Assembly: GCF_016801865.2 (NCBI RefSeq)
Contig: NC_068938.1
Coordinates: forward strand, 2,831,912 to 2,895,911
DNA length: 64,000 nt
Origin: Culex pipiens pallens
Taxonomy: Eukaryota; Arthropoda; Insecta; Diptera; Culicidae
Direction of reading: 5' to 3'
The first letter of the stretch is position 1, and every line of letters begins with the position of its first letter. The notes beneath the pieces were generated by a model. That model was not told the DNA's origin. It worked only from the letters and a program-made list of their open reading frames with translations, and ran no database searches. Positions 21,749-34,486 of the stretch are shown here, in pieces. The position numbers and the translations under genes are program-made.

Positions 21749-24700
21749 AAAAAAGCTTCAAAAATTTAACTTCAGATAATCAAATTACGAAATAACATTC
21801 GTAGTCTTATTTTGGTTCCTTCATTAACACGATAAAACCTTGTCTACCTTTCCCAACATTTTGTTAATTTAGCCATCCGATGTAAGGTTTCACTCGTCAC
21901 AAAACTCATTTTCCCTAAACGCCCCCCTCCACTCGAGCTAACACTGCTAAACATTGACCCCCCTCCCTCCACACCCTCACGCCTGTTCCAGGATTCGTTA
22001 TCATATTTCACGACATTTTACAACTTGACGTTACACGTTTTTCTCTGCGTCTTTTGCTGCTAGCGCCAAGTCAAGTACCTTTCCCTAAATAATTAAGCCA
22101 TTCTTTTGAGAAGGGGAAGGAGAGGAGTAAACCCTTTCACCTTTTTACCCCCACTCTTCCGCCATAGTGTGAGAAACAGTGACCTTTTCCGTGTCGCAAA
22201 AAAAAGGATGACTGCCTCCACCTTAAAACTTGTTATCTTTGCTCCTTTCGGGCACGATGTTCTTTGCGGAGTTTGTTCGATGGAGTTTAGTTTCGCCAAA
22301 TGAAACCCCTTATCGGCCCCGATCCTGGCCCTGCCATCACAGTCAGGATCATGCATCGTGGTGCTGTTGATGGGTGTTGTTTGCCGTTTTGTTTGTTGAA
22401 AGGTACAAGAGAGAAAGAGGTGTGGGGTGGGGAATTCACCACGTGCTGACGGTTGTAAATTTGATACGCGGCCAGATACCGTAGAAAAGGAAAAAAGGTT
22501 AAATTACCTTTCCGAGTAGGGTGGCGTTGGTTGTCTCGTGTAATTATACCATTCTCAAAATATCATAAATTATTGCAATATTGAAGAATTAAATAATTTT
22601 TCAAAAAATTTATCATTTTGACTTATTGAAATCTCCAACTGATCCATACAATTATTGAATTAATTATTTTTGTTTAATTAAGTGCACGATGAAATGATGA
22701 AATTTTACTAATTATATTTCATTTTATTTTCGAATAACTGACACAGTCCAGTCTATGAATATCACTCAGCAGCCAAGGTATATCTCTTTCAGCATATTAC
22801 CCACTATTACCCATGCCAACAGTCGGGTTCCGTTCTGCAGAAGCCATACAGATCTTTAATAATGTTATTGACATTTATCAATACGACGAGCGATGGAGGT
22901 GAAATGTAATATTTCAGACATGTTCGATAGCTGTTAAAAAAGAGAAATGCTAAAATTCATTCCAAACATTTAAACGGACCCTCCTTTCTGCATCAGTTTA
23001 GCTATCTATCCAAAAATCCCAGACTTTAGAACATGAATTCTCAACCATCCTCTAAACTGGTACCCCCGACGCAGCAAGAACCTCCCAATGACCTTGCAGC
23101 TTTATTTACACTAAAATTTTTATGACTTTTCAGTGATTTGATGTAATAGCATGTTTATTCTGCAAATTTATTCTGGATGATATTTGCAACAAATCCACGT
23201 AAACACTAAACAGTTTTGATTAACACGAATGAAATTGATGTTTCCAGATAAATTTGAAAAAAAAGTTGATAAACAAAACAATATTGCAACTATTATAGAA
23301 ACTGACGACCGAGATAAACATTTTTACATGATGTAGGATATTGAAGACACATTTAGGGAACTCGAAACTGATGTTTTGATGACATAACAACAAAAAACAT
23401 CATAATTTCAGAAATTTATTTAATACTTTTTTATGATTTTAGCTTAAATATATTGTATAAAAACTTCTAAATGCGATAAAATCAATTTTTACCGATATTT
23501 TTCTTTGAAAAACGGTTTCCCTGACTCGGGACACTCCCCCAAACAAGCTCCAGAAAGAATTACCGAGGTTCATTCAAGTTTAAAAAAATAACCTTTAGAC
23601 AAGCCGTGCCCCTGCCATTTATTTCTATCTAAGTAGGCTGGTAACCCCGTTGAGAATCGCTGTTGTAGAACGATCAACTTTCTCAGAAAATCTCACATTT
23701 TAGAAAAAAAAAAATGATGGAAATATGATGCCAAAACCGTGCATAACTTAAATCAATTGATTAAGACCAACTGAAAAAAATATTTGTCAAATTTTAGCTT
23801 ACTTAACAACATATCGCAATTTAAATTAAAATATTTACAAAAAGTAGTTATCTACTCCGGAAATTCCTGGTATCCCGGGATATTTTTTAATTGACCATTT
23901 AATCCGTATTGCAATACATTTGGAAAGTTTTTAAAGCATACAATTAGTTAATAACCATTAACTAGTAATTAAATAGGCAACAATCTGGGCAGGAACTTTG
24001 GATTTAAATAAACAACTTTTTTCTACTCAATGCGTTTCAGATTAAATAAGTTATTCATATTTATTTAAATTTTGATTATTTACTTCAAATTTGGCTTAAA
24101 AAACTTGAACAAATTATGTTTTGTGTCTGAAAGCAAGAAAAGAAAATGACGTATAGTCATAGTCAATTTTAAATTTTAGATAAGCTTTATTGTTTTTTTC
24201 AATTTTTTTTTATTTCCATTCAATTCTACTACTTTTACATCTGGAAATGCTTACATATTTTGTGCCAGAGAAAATGTGCTATGTTACATAAAGAACTGGT
24301 ATAAAATGGGTTAAATTTAACTTTAGGCAAAATTTTCAACATTTAGAAATTTTGTTTTACAGTGTACGTATTTAAGAATTCTAGCATTATATGCTTTGAA
24401 ATACTCTTAAAACATATTTCCTAAATTTTTCAGAGGCATCAAGAACTACCATTCTATATTTATTATCATCCGAATTATCAACATCAATTATTTTCAACAA
24501 AACTATTTTTCGAAACTCTATTGAAGAACCTATTTAAAAAAAAAATGTGAGAGCTTTGTGGAGTAACCCGGCACAAATAAAAAAAAATCATGAAAAAAGC
24601 CTTCACATTTTCATAAATTTTCACAAAATTCAAATCTTAAGAATACATTCCCATCTTCATTATTTCATAATTTTTTCTCAATAAAAAACTTTTCTTTACA

Positions 24701-27700
24701 CAGTATTGAAAGAAACCTATTTTTTTTAAATATAAGGACAGTATGTGGCCTAGCCTAGCACAAATTTCAAAAATAAAAATCTTGAAAAAAGCCTTTATAT
24801 TTTCATAATTAATCAAAAATAAATTTTATTTTTTTTCATAAACAACACTTTTCGTTCCACAATTTTATGAAAAAAATTCAAATTAGATTTTGAAGTGGCT
24901 GGTTAACATTTTATATAAAGTTTTTGTCACACAGCTCTGATCAAGGTCGAAGAAGGCAAAAATTTACGAAAAAACGAAATTTCATGCATAATTTTCACCT
25001 TTTTTTTCGCTGCAAAAATATTATGCTATTTCAACAAATCTTTTTTTTTTAATACCCCTGACTCAAGGCGGTTTCAAAAACACCCAAAAAGCTAAAACTG
25101 GAAATTTGGTTTATATTAAAAAAAAAAAAAAACTCCAGAAATGTACGATATTTATGAAAATATTTTTTTTCCTTAAGCTTTACGTCTTTTTCTGATCTCT
25201 GGTCCGGAATTTCAAAATTTGTAAAATGATCAAAAAACCTAAATAAACGTAATACAATGTACTCCAAATAGTTAACAATCGAATTCACAATTTTTTATAA
25301 TAAAAATATAAATTTTCATCAAATCCCCTGATTTTTTGGGAAAGTTTTAAGGGTGCGCACACAAATTAAGAAATTTACTTTGTTTTTGTCTAAATTTAAA
25401 ATTGAACAAAGCTGGAGTTTTTTTTTGACAAGGTCATATAAACATATGAAAGACAATTAGCTTATAGGTCCTTTTAAAAAAAACTCGAGAATTATCTTAA
25501 GAGGGTGGACCATCCATTCTCATCTTTTAAGAAAACGAGAGCAAATTTATTCAATTTTTTTAAAGAAAAGTGACAAATTTCAATACATAAAATTACAATT
25601 TTTTCAATAGTTCGAGAGCAAAATATAAAATAAAACGGTTAAACTGAAATAGTTTTGAAGAGTCAAAGAAGAATAAAGAATGCACAATAAAATTGGAGGT
25701 AACAATATGTTGATGTTTTTTTGAAAAATATCCTTTAAAATTGCAAATTTATTTTTCAAGTAAACTTTAAAAAACTAAATTTTTGCTTTTACCAGTCAAA
25801 TGCCAACAACCGTTCTGCACTGCACAGACTTCCTGCTACAGCCCAGCCAACAGCCTGGCATGAAATTTGATAGATTCCCCTCGGAACGGTCAGGAAGCCC
25901 ATTTTTCCCGAACTTCGAGCACCCGGAACATGTTTCATTGTGGCTGCCCCGACACTGTCTGTCTATTTGCTGAGCTTTCTTCCTCGTTTTTTTTTTCCTC
26001 CTCCTCCCAGCTCAAATAGCCGAGACTGTCCATTTGTCAGAATTTTCCCCGTTTTCGACTCTGTGTCGAAAATTGGACTTTAAATTTATCGATCGAAAGA
26101 GGTTCCTCGCCGCGACGGACAATGCACATACGTAATTCTGTCGTTCCTGCCCCTCTTCACCCCGCCAAGCCCGAATCAAGCAAAGAGTTCCGCATGATTG
26201 GTAATGCCTCCCGGTATTTATGGCGCATCCAGCGCAATGATAGAGAGTTGAGCTGAGCTGTGGCCTTAATTAGACCGGAGTTGTAGTAGTAGTTGTCGAG
26301 GGCGGCGACTGCACTTTGCGAAAGCCCGTGGAGGCGGTTTTAATTGACAATCAATTATCGGAGAAGGAGGATGAAGAAGAAGAACAGAACAGACTGTTTC
26401 TGGGGGCCTCGGGTGCAATCAATCGATCGATTGCGACGGCAGCGATGATGATGATGATGAGTAAGTTATTTACAGTTGAGTTGATGCACGCATTCTGGAG
26501 GTATTTGGTAGAATTATTGCTTAACCCGTGGTTGAGTGATTTTCACACGCTGTTGGAGGTTGGGAAATTTGAAGCTTTGAAGATTAGAAACTTAGCTTGA
26601 ACAAGGAAATTTGATAAAATTTAATATTTGAGAAATTTGGGGCAATTGAGACATCATATTTAACATATAACAAATTATCTATTAATAAAATAAATAAGAG
26701 AAAATAAATTATTATTAGAAAAGTTTAAATGAATAAAATGTGTTTAGCATTAATGAACATTCATGAAACAAATAAATGCAAATCGTTAAAAAACAAACTA
26801 ATAAGGAAAAAGATGGTACTTTGGGTAAACTTCCCTCCAAATTCAATAACATTGAGAGAAGTGGAAAAAATCAATAAAAAATTGAAACTGCCGCAAAAGA
26901 CAATTCGTACACCTATCACAATTCAAGACAATTGTGAAAATTATTCAAGAAATTGATACATTTTGTGATAATAACCTTACTTTTGCTCAACTTTTTTCAA
27001 AATACAATCAAGCAAAATGGTAAATTATATAACGTTTTGAGTCAGTTAAGACAAATAAGACTTTAAAGATAGAAACAACTTACACTTTTCGACAAAATCA
27101 AGACACTTTAAAAATTGAGAAAGATTTCCAAAATTGACACGTTTATTACATTTTACACAGGATAACAAAAAAAAAAAGAAATATTTCTTTTCAAGAAGTC
27201 GCATGTTTTTCGTCAAACCTTTCAACAACAAGATAACAACTGATCCTTTCACATCTCTTCTTCCCCCAATGACGGCAAAGGATGATAGTGGTGAGAATAA
27301 GTGCCATTCCCTCGGTTAAAAGTGACGCCTTTAACCCACTTCAGATCCCAATTAGTGCTACTACAGAAGATTCCGTTTGCTTCTGCTCCAGCGCCAAAAG
27401 ACTAGACAAATAGAACACTTTCAAGTGACAACCTTCTGTACATCATCATCACTGCGCCATCACCACCGAGGAAGAGAGCAAAAACGAGCGAGCGCCAAAG
27501 AAAGTGATCATCATCGCATTACATCGCGCTTGTTAAGTCCAAAAATATGTTCCACCACTTAACCGGCCATCCCATCCCAGGCAGCTACGGTCTTTCTCTC
27601 ATCAAACTAACAAATTTCGTTCACACCCAGAGGGAAAGAAGCAGAAACGAAGAAGAAAAAGTTCGGTCTTCAATTGAGGTTCTTCATTGGGAGTCTGGGA

Positions 27701-27950
27701 AAAGTGCATTCAGTGCAGCAATAAGCAGAATATGCTACTGCGCCCGAAAATGCACTCCCAAATTGATTTTCCACGTTGTGGGCAACGATGCGGAAAACGG
27801 GGCAACGAGAGAATTTCATTCACGAAATCAGTTACTACCGGGATGGGGAAGAATTTGTGGGAAAACAGAGCTGTTTTGAGGGTGTTTGAGACAAGTGGGA
27901 CGGAATGAAACAAATTTATACCACTTGAAATAATTAGATATCTTTTCAGT
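21749..27950. other. No gene seen; AT-rich with single-copy GC-richer islands
   Basis: 21750-22500 and 25800-26600 are GC-richer and look unique; 27240-27900 likewise. Between them the DNA is AT-rich. It holds fragments of dispersed repeats: a pair of similar blocks at about 24555-24640 and 24741-24830, both with GAAAAAAGCCTT, and a segment at 25061-25135 shared with 44001-44110 (CACCCAAAAAGC, AAATTTGGTTTAT). 25425-25480 matches 7640-7700 (ATAAACATATGAAAGA). I see no exon with domain content. Confidence 0.45.
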
Positions 27951-28066
27951 TAACTTGAGACAAATTTTAGACAGTTTGAGATAATTTAAAACAACTCAAG
28001 TCGAAAAATATTGAAATTTTTTTTGACAATTTGAGACAGTTTAAGACAAATTGTAACCGTTCACCA
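27940..28066. repeat. Degenerate GAGACA-type tandem repeat next to a gap
   Basis: Variants of TTTGAGACAATTT recur about every 10-14 bases up to the N run. The block differs from the array on the other side of the gap. Confidence 0.5.
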
Positions 28067-28166
28067 NNNNNNNNNNNNNNNNNNNNNNNNNNNNNNNNNN
28101 NNNNNNNNNNNNNNNNNNNNNNNNNNNNNNNNNNNNNNNNNNNNNNNNNNNNNNNNNNNNNNNNNN
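28067..28166. other. Assembly gap, 100 N
   Basis: Exactly 100 Ns, the conventional length for a gap of unknown size. It lies between two low-complexity arrays, which probably caused the break. Confidence 0.98.
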
Positions 28167-29215
28167 AATGATCGTTTACATAATTTTGATAGATTGGTTT
28201 ACTCAGGCCATTTTGATCGTTTTGGTAGATTTGGTCGTTATGTTAATTTTGGTCGATTTGGTCATTTTGGTCGATTTGGTCTTTTGGTCGATTAAGGCAT
28301 TTGGGCCATTTTGATCGTGTTTATCGATTTTGCCATAATGATAGTTTTGGTTGATTTGGTCATATTGGTAATGTTGGTCATTTTGGTTATGTTAGTCAAT
28401 TTGGTAATTTTTACCGTTTTTATCGTTAAGGCCATTTTGATCGATTTGGTCTTTTTATTCGGTTTGGTCGTTTTGACCATTTTGATCGTTTTGGTCGATT
28501 TGAGCATTTTGATTTATTTGGTCGTTTAGACAATTGGTCGTTTAGACAATTTTGATCGTTTGGTTTCTTTTTTGTCGATTTTTTTTTTATCGCTTTGGCC
28601 ATTTCAATCGATATAGTCATTTTGGTCGATTTGGTTGTTTAGATCATTTAGACCATTTTGATCGATTTGGTAATTTTGGTAATTTTAGTCGATTTGGTCT
28701 TTTAGACTATTTTGATCGATTTTATCATTTTGATCGATTTGGTCATTCAGGTCATTTAGGTCAATTCGAAAATTTTGGCCGATTTATTCATTTTGGTCGA
28801 TTTGATCGTTTAGGCCAATTTGATCGTATTGGGCATTTTGGTCATTCTGGTCGATTTGGTCGTTTAGGTAATTTGTTCGTAGTCGATTTGGTAATTTTTT
28901 CGATTTGTTCATTTTGGTCGTTAAGGCCATTTTCATCGTATAGGCCATTTTAGTCGATTTGGTTACTTTGGTAGTTTTGGTAATTTGGTAATTTCAGTCG
29001 ATTTGGTCGTTTTGGCAATTTTGATCGATTTGGTCGATTTGACATTTTGGCCGATTTGGTAATTTTTGTCGATTTTGTCCTTTTTGTCGATATTCTCGTT
29101 TTCATCCATTCGGTCTATTGGTCAATTTGGTCATTTATTCGATTTAATCATTTTGGTTGGTTATTTTTGTCGTTTTAGTTGATTTGGTCGATTTGCTTTT
29201 ATTTCATTCCGACCA
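28167..29215. repeat. Degenerate 9-bp tandem array, about 1.05 kb
   Basis: The plus strand is built from nonamers close to TTTTGGTCG and ATTTGGTCG, with frequent TTTTGATCG and CATTTTGGT variants. Because the period is a multiple of three, long frames appear (for example one rich in FGRFGHFDRFG); these are by-products. Copies are strongly diverged, unlike the heptamer arrays. Confidence 0.9.
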
Positions 29216-32200
29216 TAAATCCTATTTATCTCATCAATAATAAAAAGCTTGTATGGAGGTCTTGTTTTTCAATTTTCATTATACCGTTTTTTTTTTTTAC
29301 TTACAAAATACAAAAATACTTTTAAAAAATAAAACTAGTTTTAAGATCAGCTGCACGATACCTTTTGGTCACGCCCGTCAGCATAGCCTCAAACTAGGTG
29401 AGAAAAACTTGCTTCCATCAGCGGATTACGTGACTTGAAAAAGAAATCCTGCTGCTTCATGAGCTGTCGAAAAACACAAGACAAACCGCGAGCAAAACAG
29501 GAACCGTCCTTTCCGAAGCCCAACTGTGGAAGCCATTCGACAGTTTGCCACACTCTTGAAGTTTTCCCGGCCTTGACACTCGAAATAGCGCACCCGAAAG
29601 AAAATAGCACCGGATCAGTGCCCAAACATGAATTTTTCCGTGTCAAATAAATTAAATTTTTATTTTTGCGCACCCAAGCAAACATTTGCCCCGGTCCTTT
29701 TTTTTCCTCGAACCCGTAAAAGTTTCTCCTCTGGTGCAATTCACCCACACCGAACGAAGGTGGCGGCCAAAGCAGTTCGGTAATGGTCACGGCTCACTTG
29801 GACCCTCGAGAAGTTGCTGCGCAGCCTCCTTTGATGGGTGGGCGGTGGATTTGAAAGTTTGCTGCAATTTGGGGCGTTAGTTGGAAGGACGCATTTCAGG
29901 TGAATAATTTAAGGGGTAGCATTTGCTTCCAAAAATGTATAATGAATGAAGGAAACGTGGTTTAAAGTACGGTTCACAGAAATGTCAATAAAACAATATT
30001 TTCTTGCTGTATGCTAGTGCATCAAGCTTGCGGGCAAACACGGGAACTCACGAAAAAAAATACTCAAGTTGAAATAAAAACAGACAGGTTCGTAATCAAT
30101 TCCAAACGAGATTCTCATGTTGAATTTATTGGGTTATTTTTCCATGATTGGAAAAACAGACAGAAAAAAACCAACCAACCAACATTCATCAACACTGCTG
30201 CCACGTGGAGTGGAGGAGGCTCCGCGGGGATGAGTATGATGGAAGATACGTGACATATCACTTTGAAGCTGTTTTTATTGCAATTTTTTACGCCATCACA
30301 CACAGTTGGACACCACCACCGTGGCGGGCCGGTGATGATATGCTTCAACTGGGATGACGGTGCATGTCAAAACGATAAGTGGAGTTGATGGTGTTTGGAT
30401 CAATGAAAAAAAAACTTTTTTTATTGTGTATTGATTTATCATTTAAAAGTTGCTGTTTGAATAAATGAAAAATAAAATCAGATCACTTAAAAATTAAACG
30501 TTGGGTTCCTATGTCAAATAATCATGTATACCCATAGAAATCAAAAAATAACCAAAAATCGACATAGCACAACATTGGTGTCTTTCCGTAGCTGCTACTT
30601 CGTTATTGGCCAGGACCCCCAAAATTTACTCCGTGGACCACAGATGAAGAGTAGGAACCAATCATCCCCCCTTAAAAAAAATAACCAAAAATCGATATGT
30701 TTTTAAACACTTTTGCTCTCAATACAGAGGGCACATTTTTATTGTATGACGTATGACCCCAAAACTACTCAAAAGCCTTCTGCATTTTCAGATCCAAGAT
30801 GGCAGCCAAAATGGTAGTGATAAAATTTTGAAAAAATGCTATTTGTAATTGAATAGGCAATAAACTCTTCAAAACTTGAAAAATTTGACTAGCGATTTTT
30901 TTGTGGGATTGACAATTTAAAATAGCTTTTTTACTCAAATTGCTGTTACTTTTGACCCCGACATAACTCAAAACATAACTTTTCTCTTAAACTTTGCCCT
31001 GAATTGCCATGTTAAAAAACTGATTTATGAAAGTTTGCTTTGATACTTTTAACAAAATTAGTCTGGGCCTTCGACAAAGTTGCTCAAATTGGCATGTCTT
31101 ACAACTTTCTAAAAAAGAAAAAAATATCCGAAAATATTCCTGGAAAGTTAAATTTTCCAAAACACCCTAAACCCAGCCAAAAGTTGCCCCTACTTCCCAT
31201 TTGCAACATCTATTTAGAAAACTCCAAAGCCCCAAAACTTCTTCGGTTTATGGAAATATCCATTTTCCACATTATTTTATAATCCACTGTGTAATTGTTA
31301 TAACTTGAAAACGGTTCGTTTTAAATAATAAAAAAAAACATTGATTTCTTTTTTTTTTGCTAACATTATGTTGCTTTCATAAAAATAATTAAACAGTTTG
31401 GTCGACATTTTTACTTTGTTCGAAAAAAGATTGTAACTATTTTTTGAAATCACAAAATCAATCAGAAACATCTTTCCCAAGGTACAAGTTTTCGAAAATA
31501 TTTATGCAAATCACCTTTTTATGGATAGCTGTCAAAACAGTATGGAGACTTGGAATAATCGATCATGGAAAATGGCTATTTTGGTCATAGAGACGCCTCC
31601 AAAAAGTTTCAGCCAAATAGAACAATATTTAATTAAAATTGTATGACATCAGCCGAATTTTCAGAGATTTTTTCTACTGAAAAGAAATAGAATTTCATCG
31701 AAAAACTTGAGTTTGTTTAGAAAATCACCAAAAAAGAGGGATTATGCAATCGGCACATAACTTGGAATTTCAGTAAAATATCAATAAATAAATTTTGGCT
31801 TAAAGTTTGGCCCAAATCGGTGAAGGTCGAGTTCAAAAGTGCACTCATTTAGCATTGAATGACCTATAATAATTATTTGGAAGCAAGGTTGAAAGCATTG
31901 AGCATATGAATGAAGTTAGTTTTTTAAACATTCGAAGCAATAGCAAAAGATTAAGCATTTCAAAAACATCGAGAGCTCCTATAATAAATTCCATCTCAAG
32001 TGCAAACCAACTCCATGACATAACCCCAGCACGTCACGTGCTGTGCAGCCAACCTCCTTATTTGCGTCTCATGCCCTTCGATTATTCCACGCGTGCTGTG
32101 TTTTTTCCCCGCTCCTTTCAAGTCCAAAAACTTTTTTTCCGCATCGTGACACGCACGACCGACTTGGAACGCACGCACTCACACGCACGACCCGGGGTGA

Positions 32201-32566
32201 TTACACAAACCATAAATCTTGAAACCATGTGTAACATCCGACGAAGGAAGGATACCGCAGAAAAACAAAAAACCCAAAAAAACGAGGAAAAATTCCCATA
32301 AATAAAAGTGACAATATTTTGCCTGGGGTGTTTACCTCCTCTTCGGATACACAAACAAAAACAACAACAAAAAACGCACATGGTTTAGCGAACGTGGACA
32401 AACAACCGCTTCCGGCCGTCGTTGGTCCAGCGGGTGGCTTTGTTTATCGAAAAATGTTTGACCAAAGTAAGCTGTGCCGGTCAATTTTGGAGTGCCTTTG
32501 AGAATTGATACATCCACTCTTCGAAGATTTCAGGGAAATTTGCCAATTTGATCTGAAATTGACACT
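29216..32566. other. No gene seen; single-copy islands and dispersed repeats
   Basis: 29380-30370 is GC-richer and appears single-copy. 30720-31860 is AT-rich with sentence-like segments typical of abundant mosquito repeats (ACAAAGTTGC, AAAAAGTTTCAG). 31900-32500 is GC-richer again and precedes the MORN gene's 3' end. No coding exon is supported. Confidence 0.45.
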
Positions 32567-33250
32567 TTAAAATTTTATGTTTTCGAATCCTGGATGTAAA
32601 TTTACCTCCGGAATCGGATAAACGGTCGGCCACAACACCTGATTCCGGTTACAGTCCTCCAGCGTCCCCGCCCGGAACACCCCTTCCGTCCAAAATCCCC
32701 GCTGAATCTGCCCCGTCCGGCTATGCACGTACAGTCCTTCGCCATGTTTCTGTCCCCCTCGGAACTCCCCTTGGTACAAATTCCCCGTCCCCCCTTCCAG
32801 CAGTGTCCCCAACCCATCGAACCGATCACCCAGCCAGTGGCCCATGTAAAAGTTTCCACTGTCGAACCACATAAATCCACGTCCGCTGCGTTGATCCCGG
32901 CGCCAAAAACCAACGTACTTTCCACGCTTGTAGTATTTCACGCCAAATCCGTGCTTCCGACCGCCCTCCCACGCGCCCACGTAAATCTTGACGTACAAAT
33001 CCGTCGTCCCGGGCTCCTTCCGGTACACAATTCCGTGACCATGCCTGGCGATCAAGACAACAAGTGACAAGAGTGAGCTTAGTTAAGTGAACACACTCGC
33101 TGACCTCAAACCGTCCCGCCAGCTGCCCTCGTACAGCAGACCGTTCCGCTGGACCTGTTGGCCGATGCCGGACCGACGGTTCCGGCAGTCCACCTCGCCC
33201 TGGTAGTGAGTGGCGGTCGTGAAGAAGGAACGGATTTGGCGCGGAGACAT
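32567..33250 (-). CDS. MORN3: MORN repeat-containing protein 3-like, two exons, 207 aa
   Basis: Exon 1 is 33250-33105 and exon 2 is 33044-32567. The 60-nt intron has donor GAG|GTCAGC and acceptor TCGCCAG|GC; the join restores an Arg codon and gives 624 nt. The start ATG follows CGACAAAA. MORN repeats (Y-x-G-x-W...G-x-G) lie at residues 40-53, 70-83, 92-105, 115-128 and 139-152. A degenerate one lies at about 16-30 and a partial one at 162-170. The C-terminal YPIPEV tract (191-196) matches the PIPEV motif near the end of vertebrate MORN3, and the length is close to the family's (about 240 aa). MORN3 proteins are enriched in testis; MORN arrays bind membranes or act as scaffolds. A sperm or ciliary role here is inference. 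The donor GTCAGC is slightly non-consensus. No partner gene is adjacent. Confidence 0.88.
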
Positions 33251-34482
33251 TTTTGTCGGGAGTTGCGTGAAGGGTGGCGGGCATGGCTAACTTGATGGTT
33301 TTTTTTTTTGTCAAGTTTTAAATTAAACCACATTTGAGTTCGACTCTCTGGCTGTCGATCTTCTCCATATCATTATTGCCCCAGCTGGCAATATTTTTGC
33401 TACCAATAAATGCTTTGATTTTTCGTTCTATAGGGGAAATATACCCTTTCTAATCAAACACTTATCTTCGTCTTATGGAGGGTTTGATGTTCGATTAAAG
33501 CTCCAAAAATACTATTTAGGCTATAAACTTACTAGCAACAGCACCGCCTCGAGTAAGCACGCAATTTTATGCCAAATTTTTGATCAAATTTAATGCACTT
33601 TTGATCATAATTTCTATTTTGCGAGACCATTTCTCATCATTTTGGTGGCACACACATCCACACGCAAGATGGGAGGTTAACTGCTTAACGAAAGTCGCCA
33701 TCAATATCTTTTAACTTGCGCTAACTATTTCAACGCGCTTAAGATATAAAATTGCTTCCTACTACCGGCAACATGTTCTTTTTACCATTACTTAGTCACT
33801 CACTTGAAAAATAATCCCGAAAAATGTAAATAATTAGCAAGCACCATAAAAAAACAAACGCGCTAAGTCTTCAGACGTTTGAATTTTGAATACCCATTCT
33901 AATCGAAGGCTGAAGAAAACCGAGCGAGGAGCGAAGGCAAATAAAGAACAAAGGATGGTGCAGCGCCTGTTAGAGTGAGCAAGTGCTGCCAGGAAACTTT
34001 CGCTATAAATGCTACTTTTCGTGAGTGTTCGCTTAAAATTTCATCAATTCTGGTAGCACTAAGCAGACCCAAAAGAGCGCTGGAAGAAAAAAAGAACTAA
34101 GCTGAAAATAGAAAAATGGGCGTGGCCCAATGCACTCGACTGATTAGAATGAGTTTTTGAAATATTTTTTTTTAAATGCTTGTAAAAGGAACAGCACAAC
34201 TTTTAATAAAAGTGAAATGTTCAGAAAAAGTTGTTCTACTCGTTGGTGTACTTGGTTTTAGTGAATTTCAAGGAACAATCCAGATTATCCAGCATCATTC
34301 AAACACGTCCGCTTATTAGGCTTAAAATGGGCATATTTCCCCTAATTTGATACCTCCCGCTCTCGACGGTCCATCCAATATCGAAAACAAGAGAGTCCAC
34401 TGTGTATTGTTGATATTTTATGATTGTTCTCTTTGTATCTTTTTGTAGCTTTGATGCTTGGGCAATATCCATAAAACTTGAT
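33251..34482. other. No gene seen upstream of MORN3
   Basis: The first 80 bases are presumably the MORN3 leader and promoter; I see no clear TATA. The remainder is AT-rich with moderately complex sequence and no exon. Confidence 0.5.
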
Positions 34483-34486
34483 TAAT

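Noticed and set aside
28552..28953. An FGRFGHFDRFG-rich frame resembling a repetitive secreted protein
   Set aside because: It arises from the degenerate 9-bp array; there is no signal peptide or conserved start.
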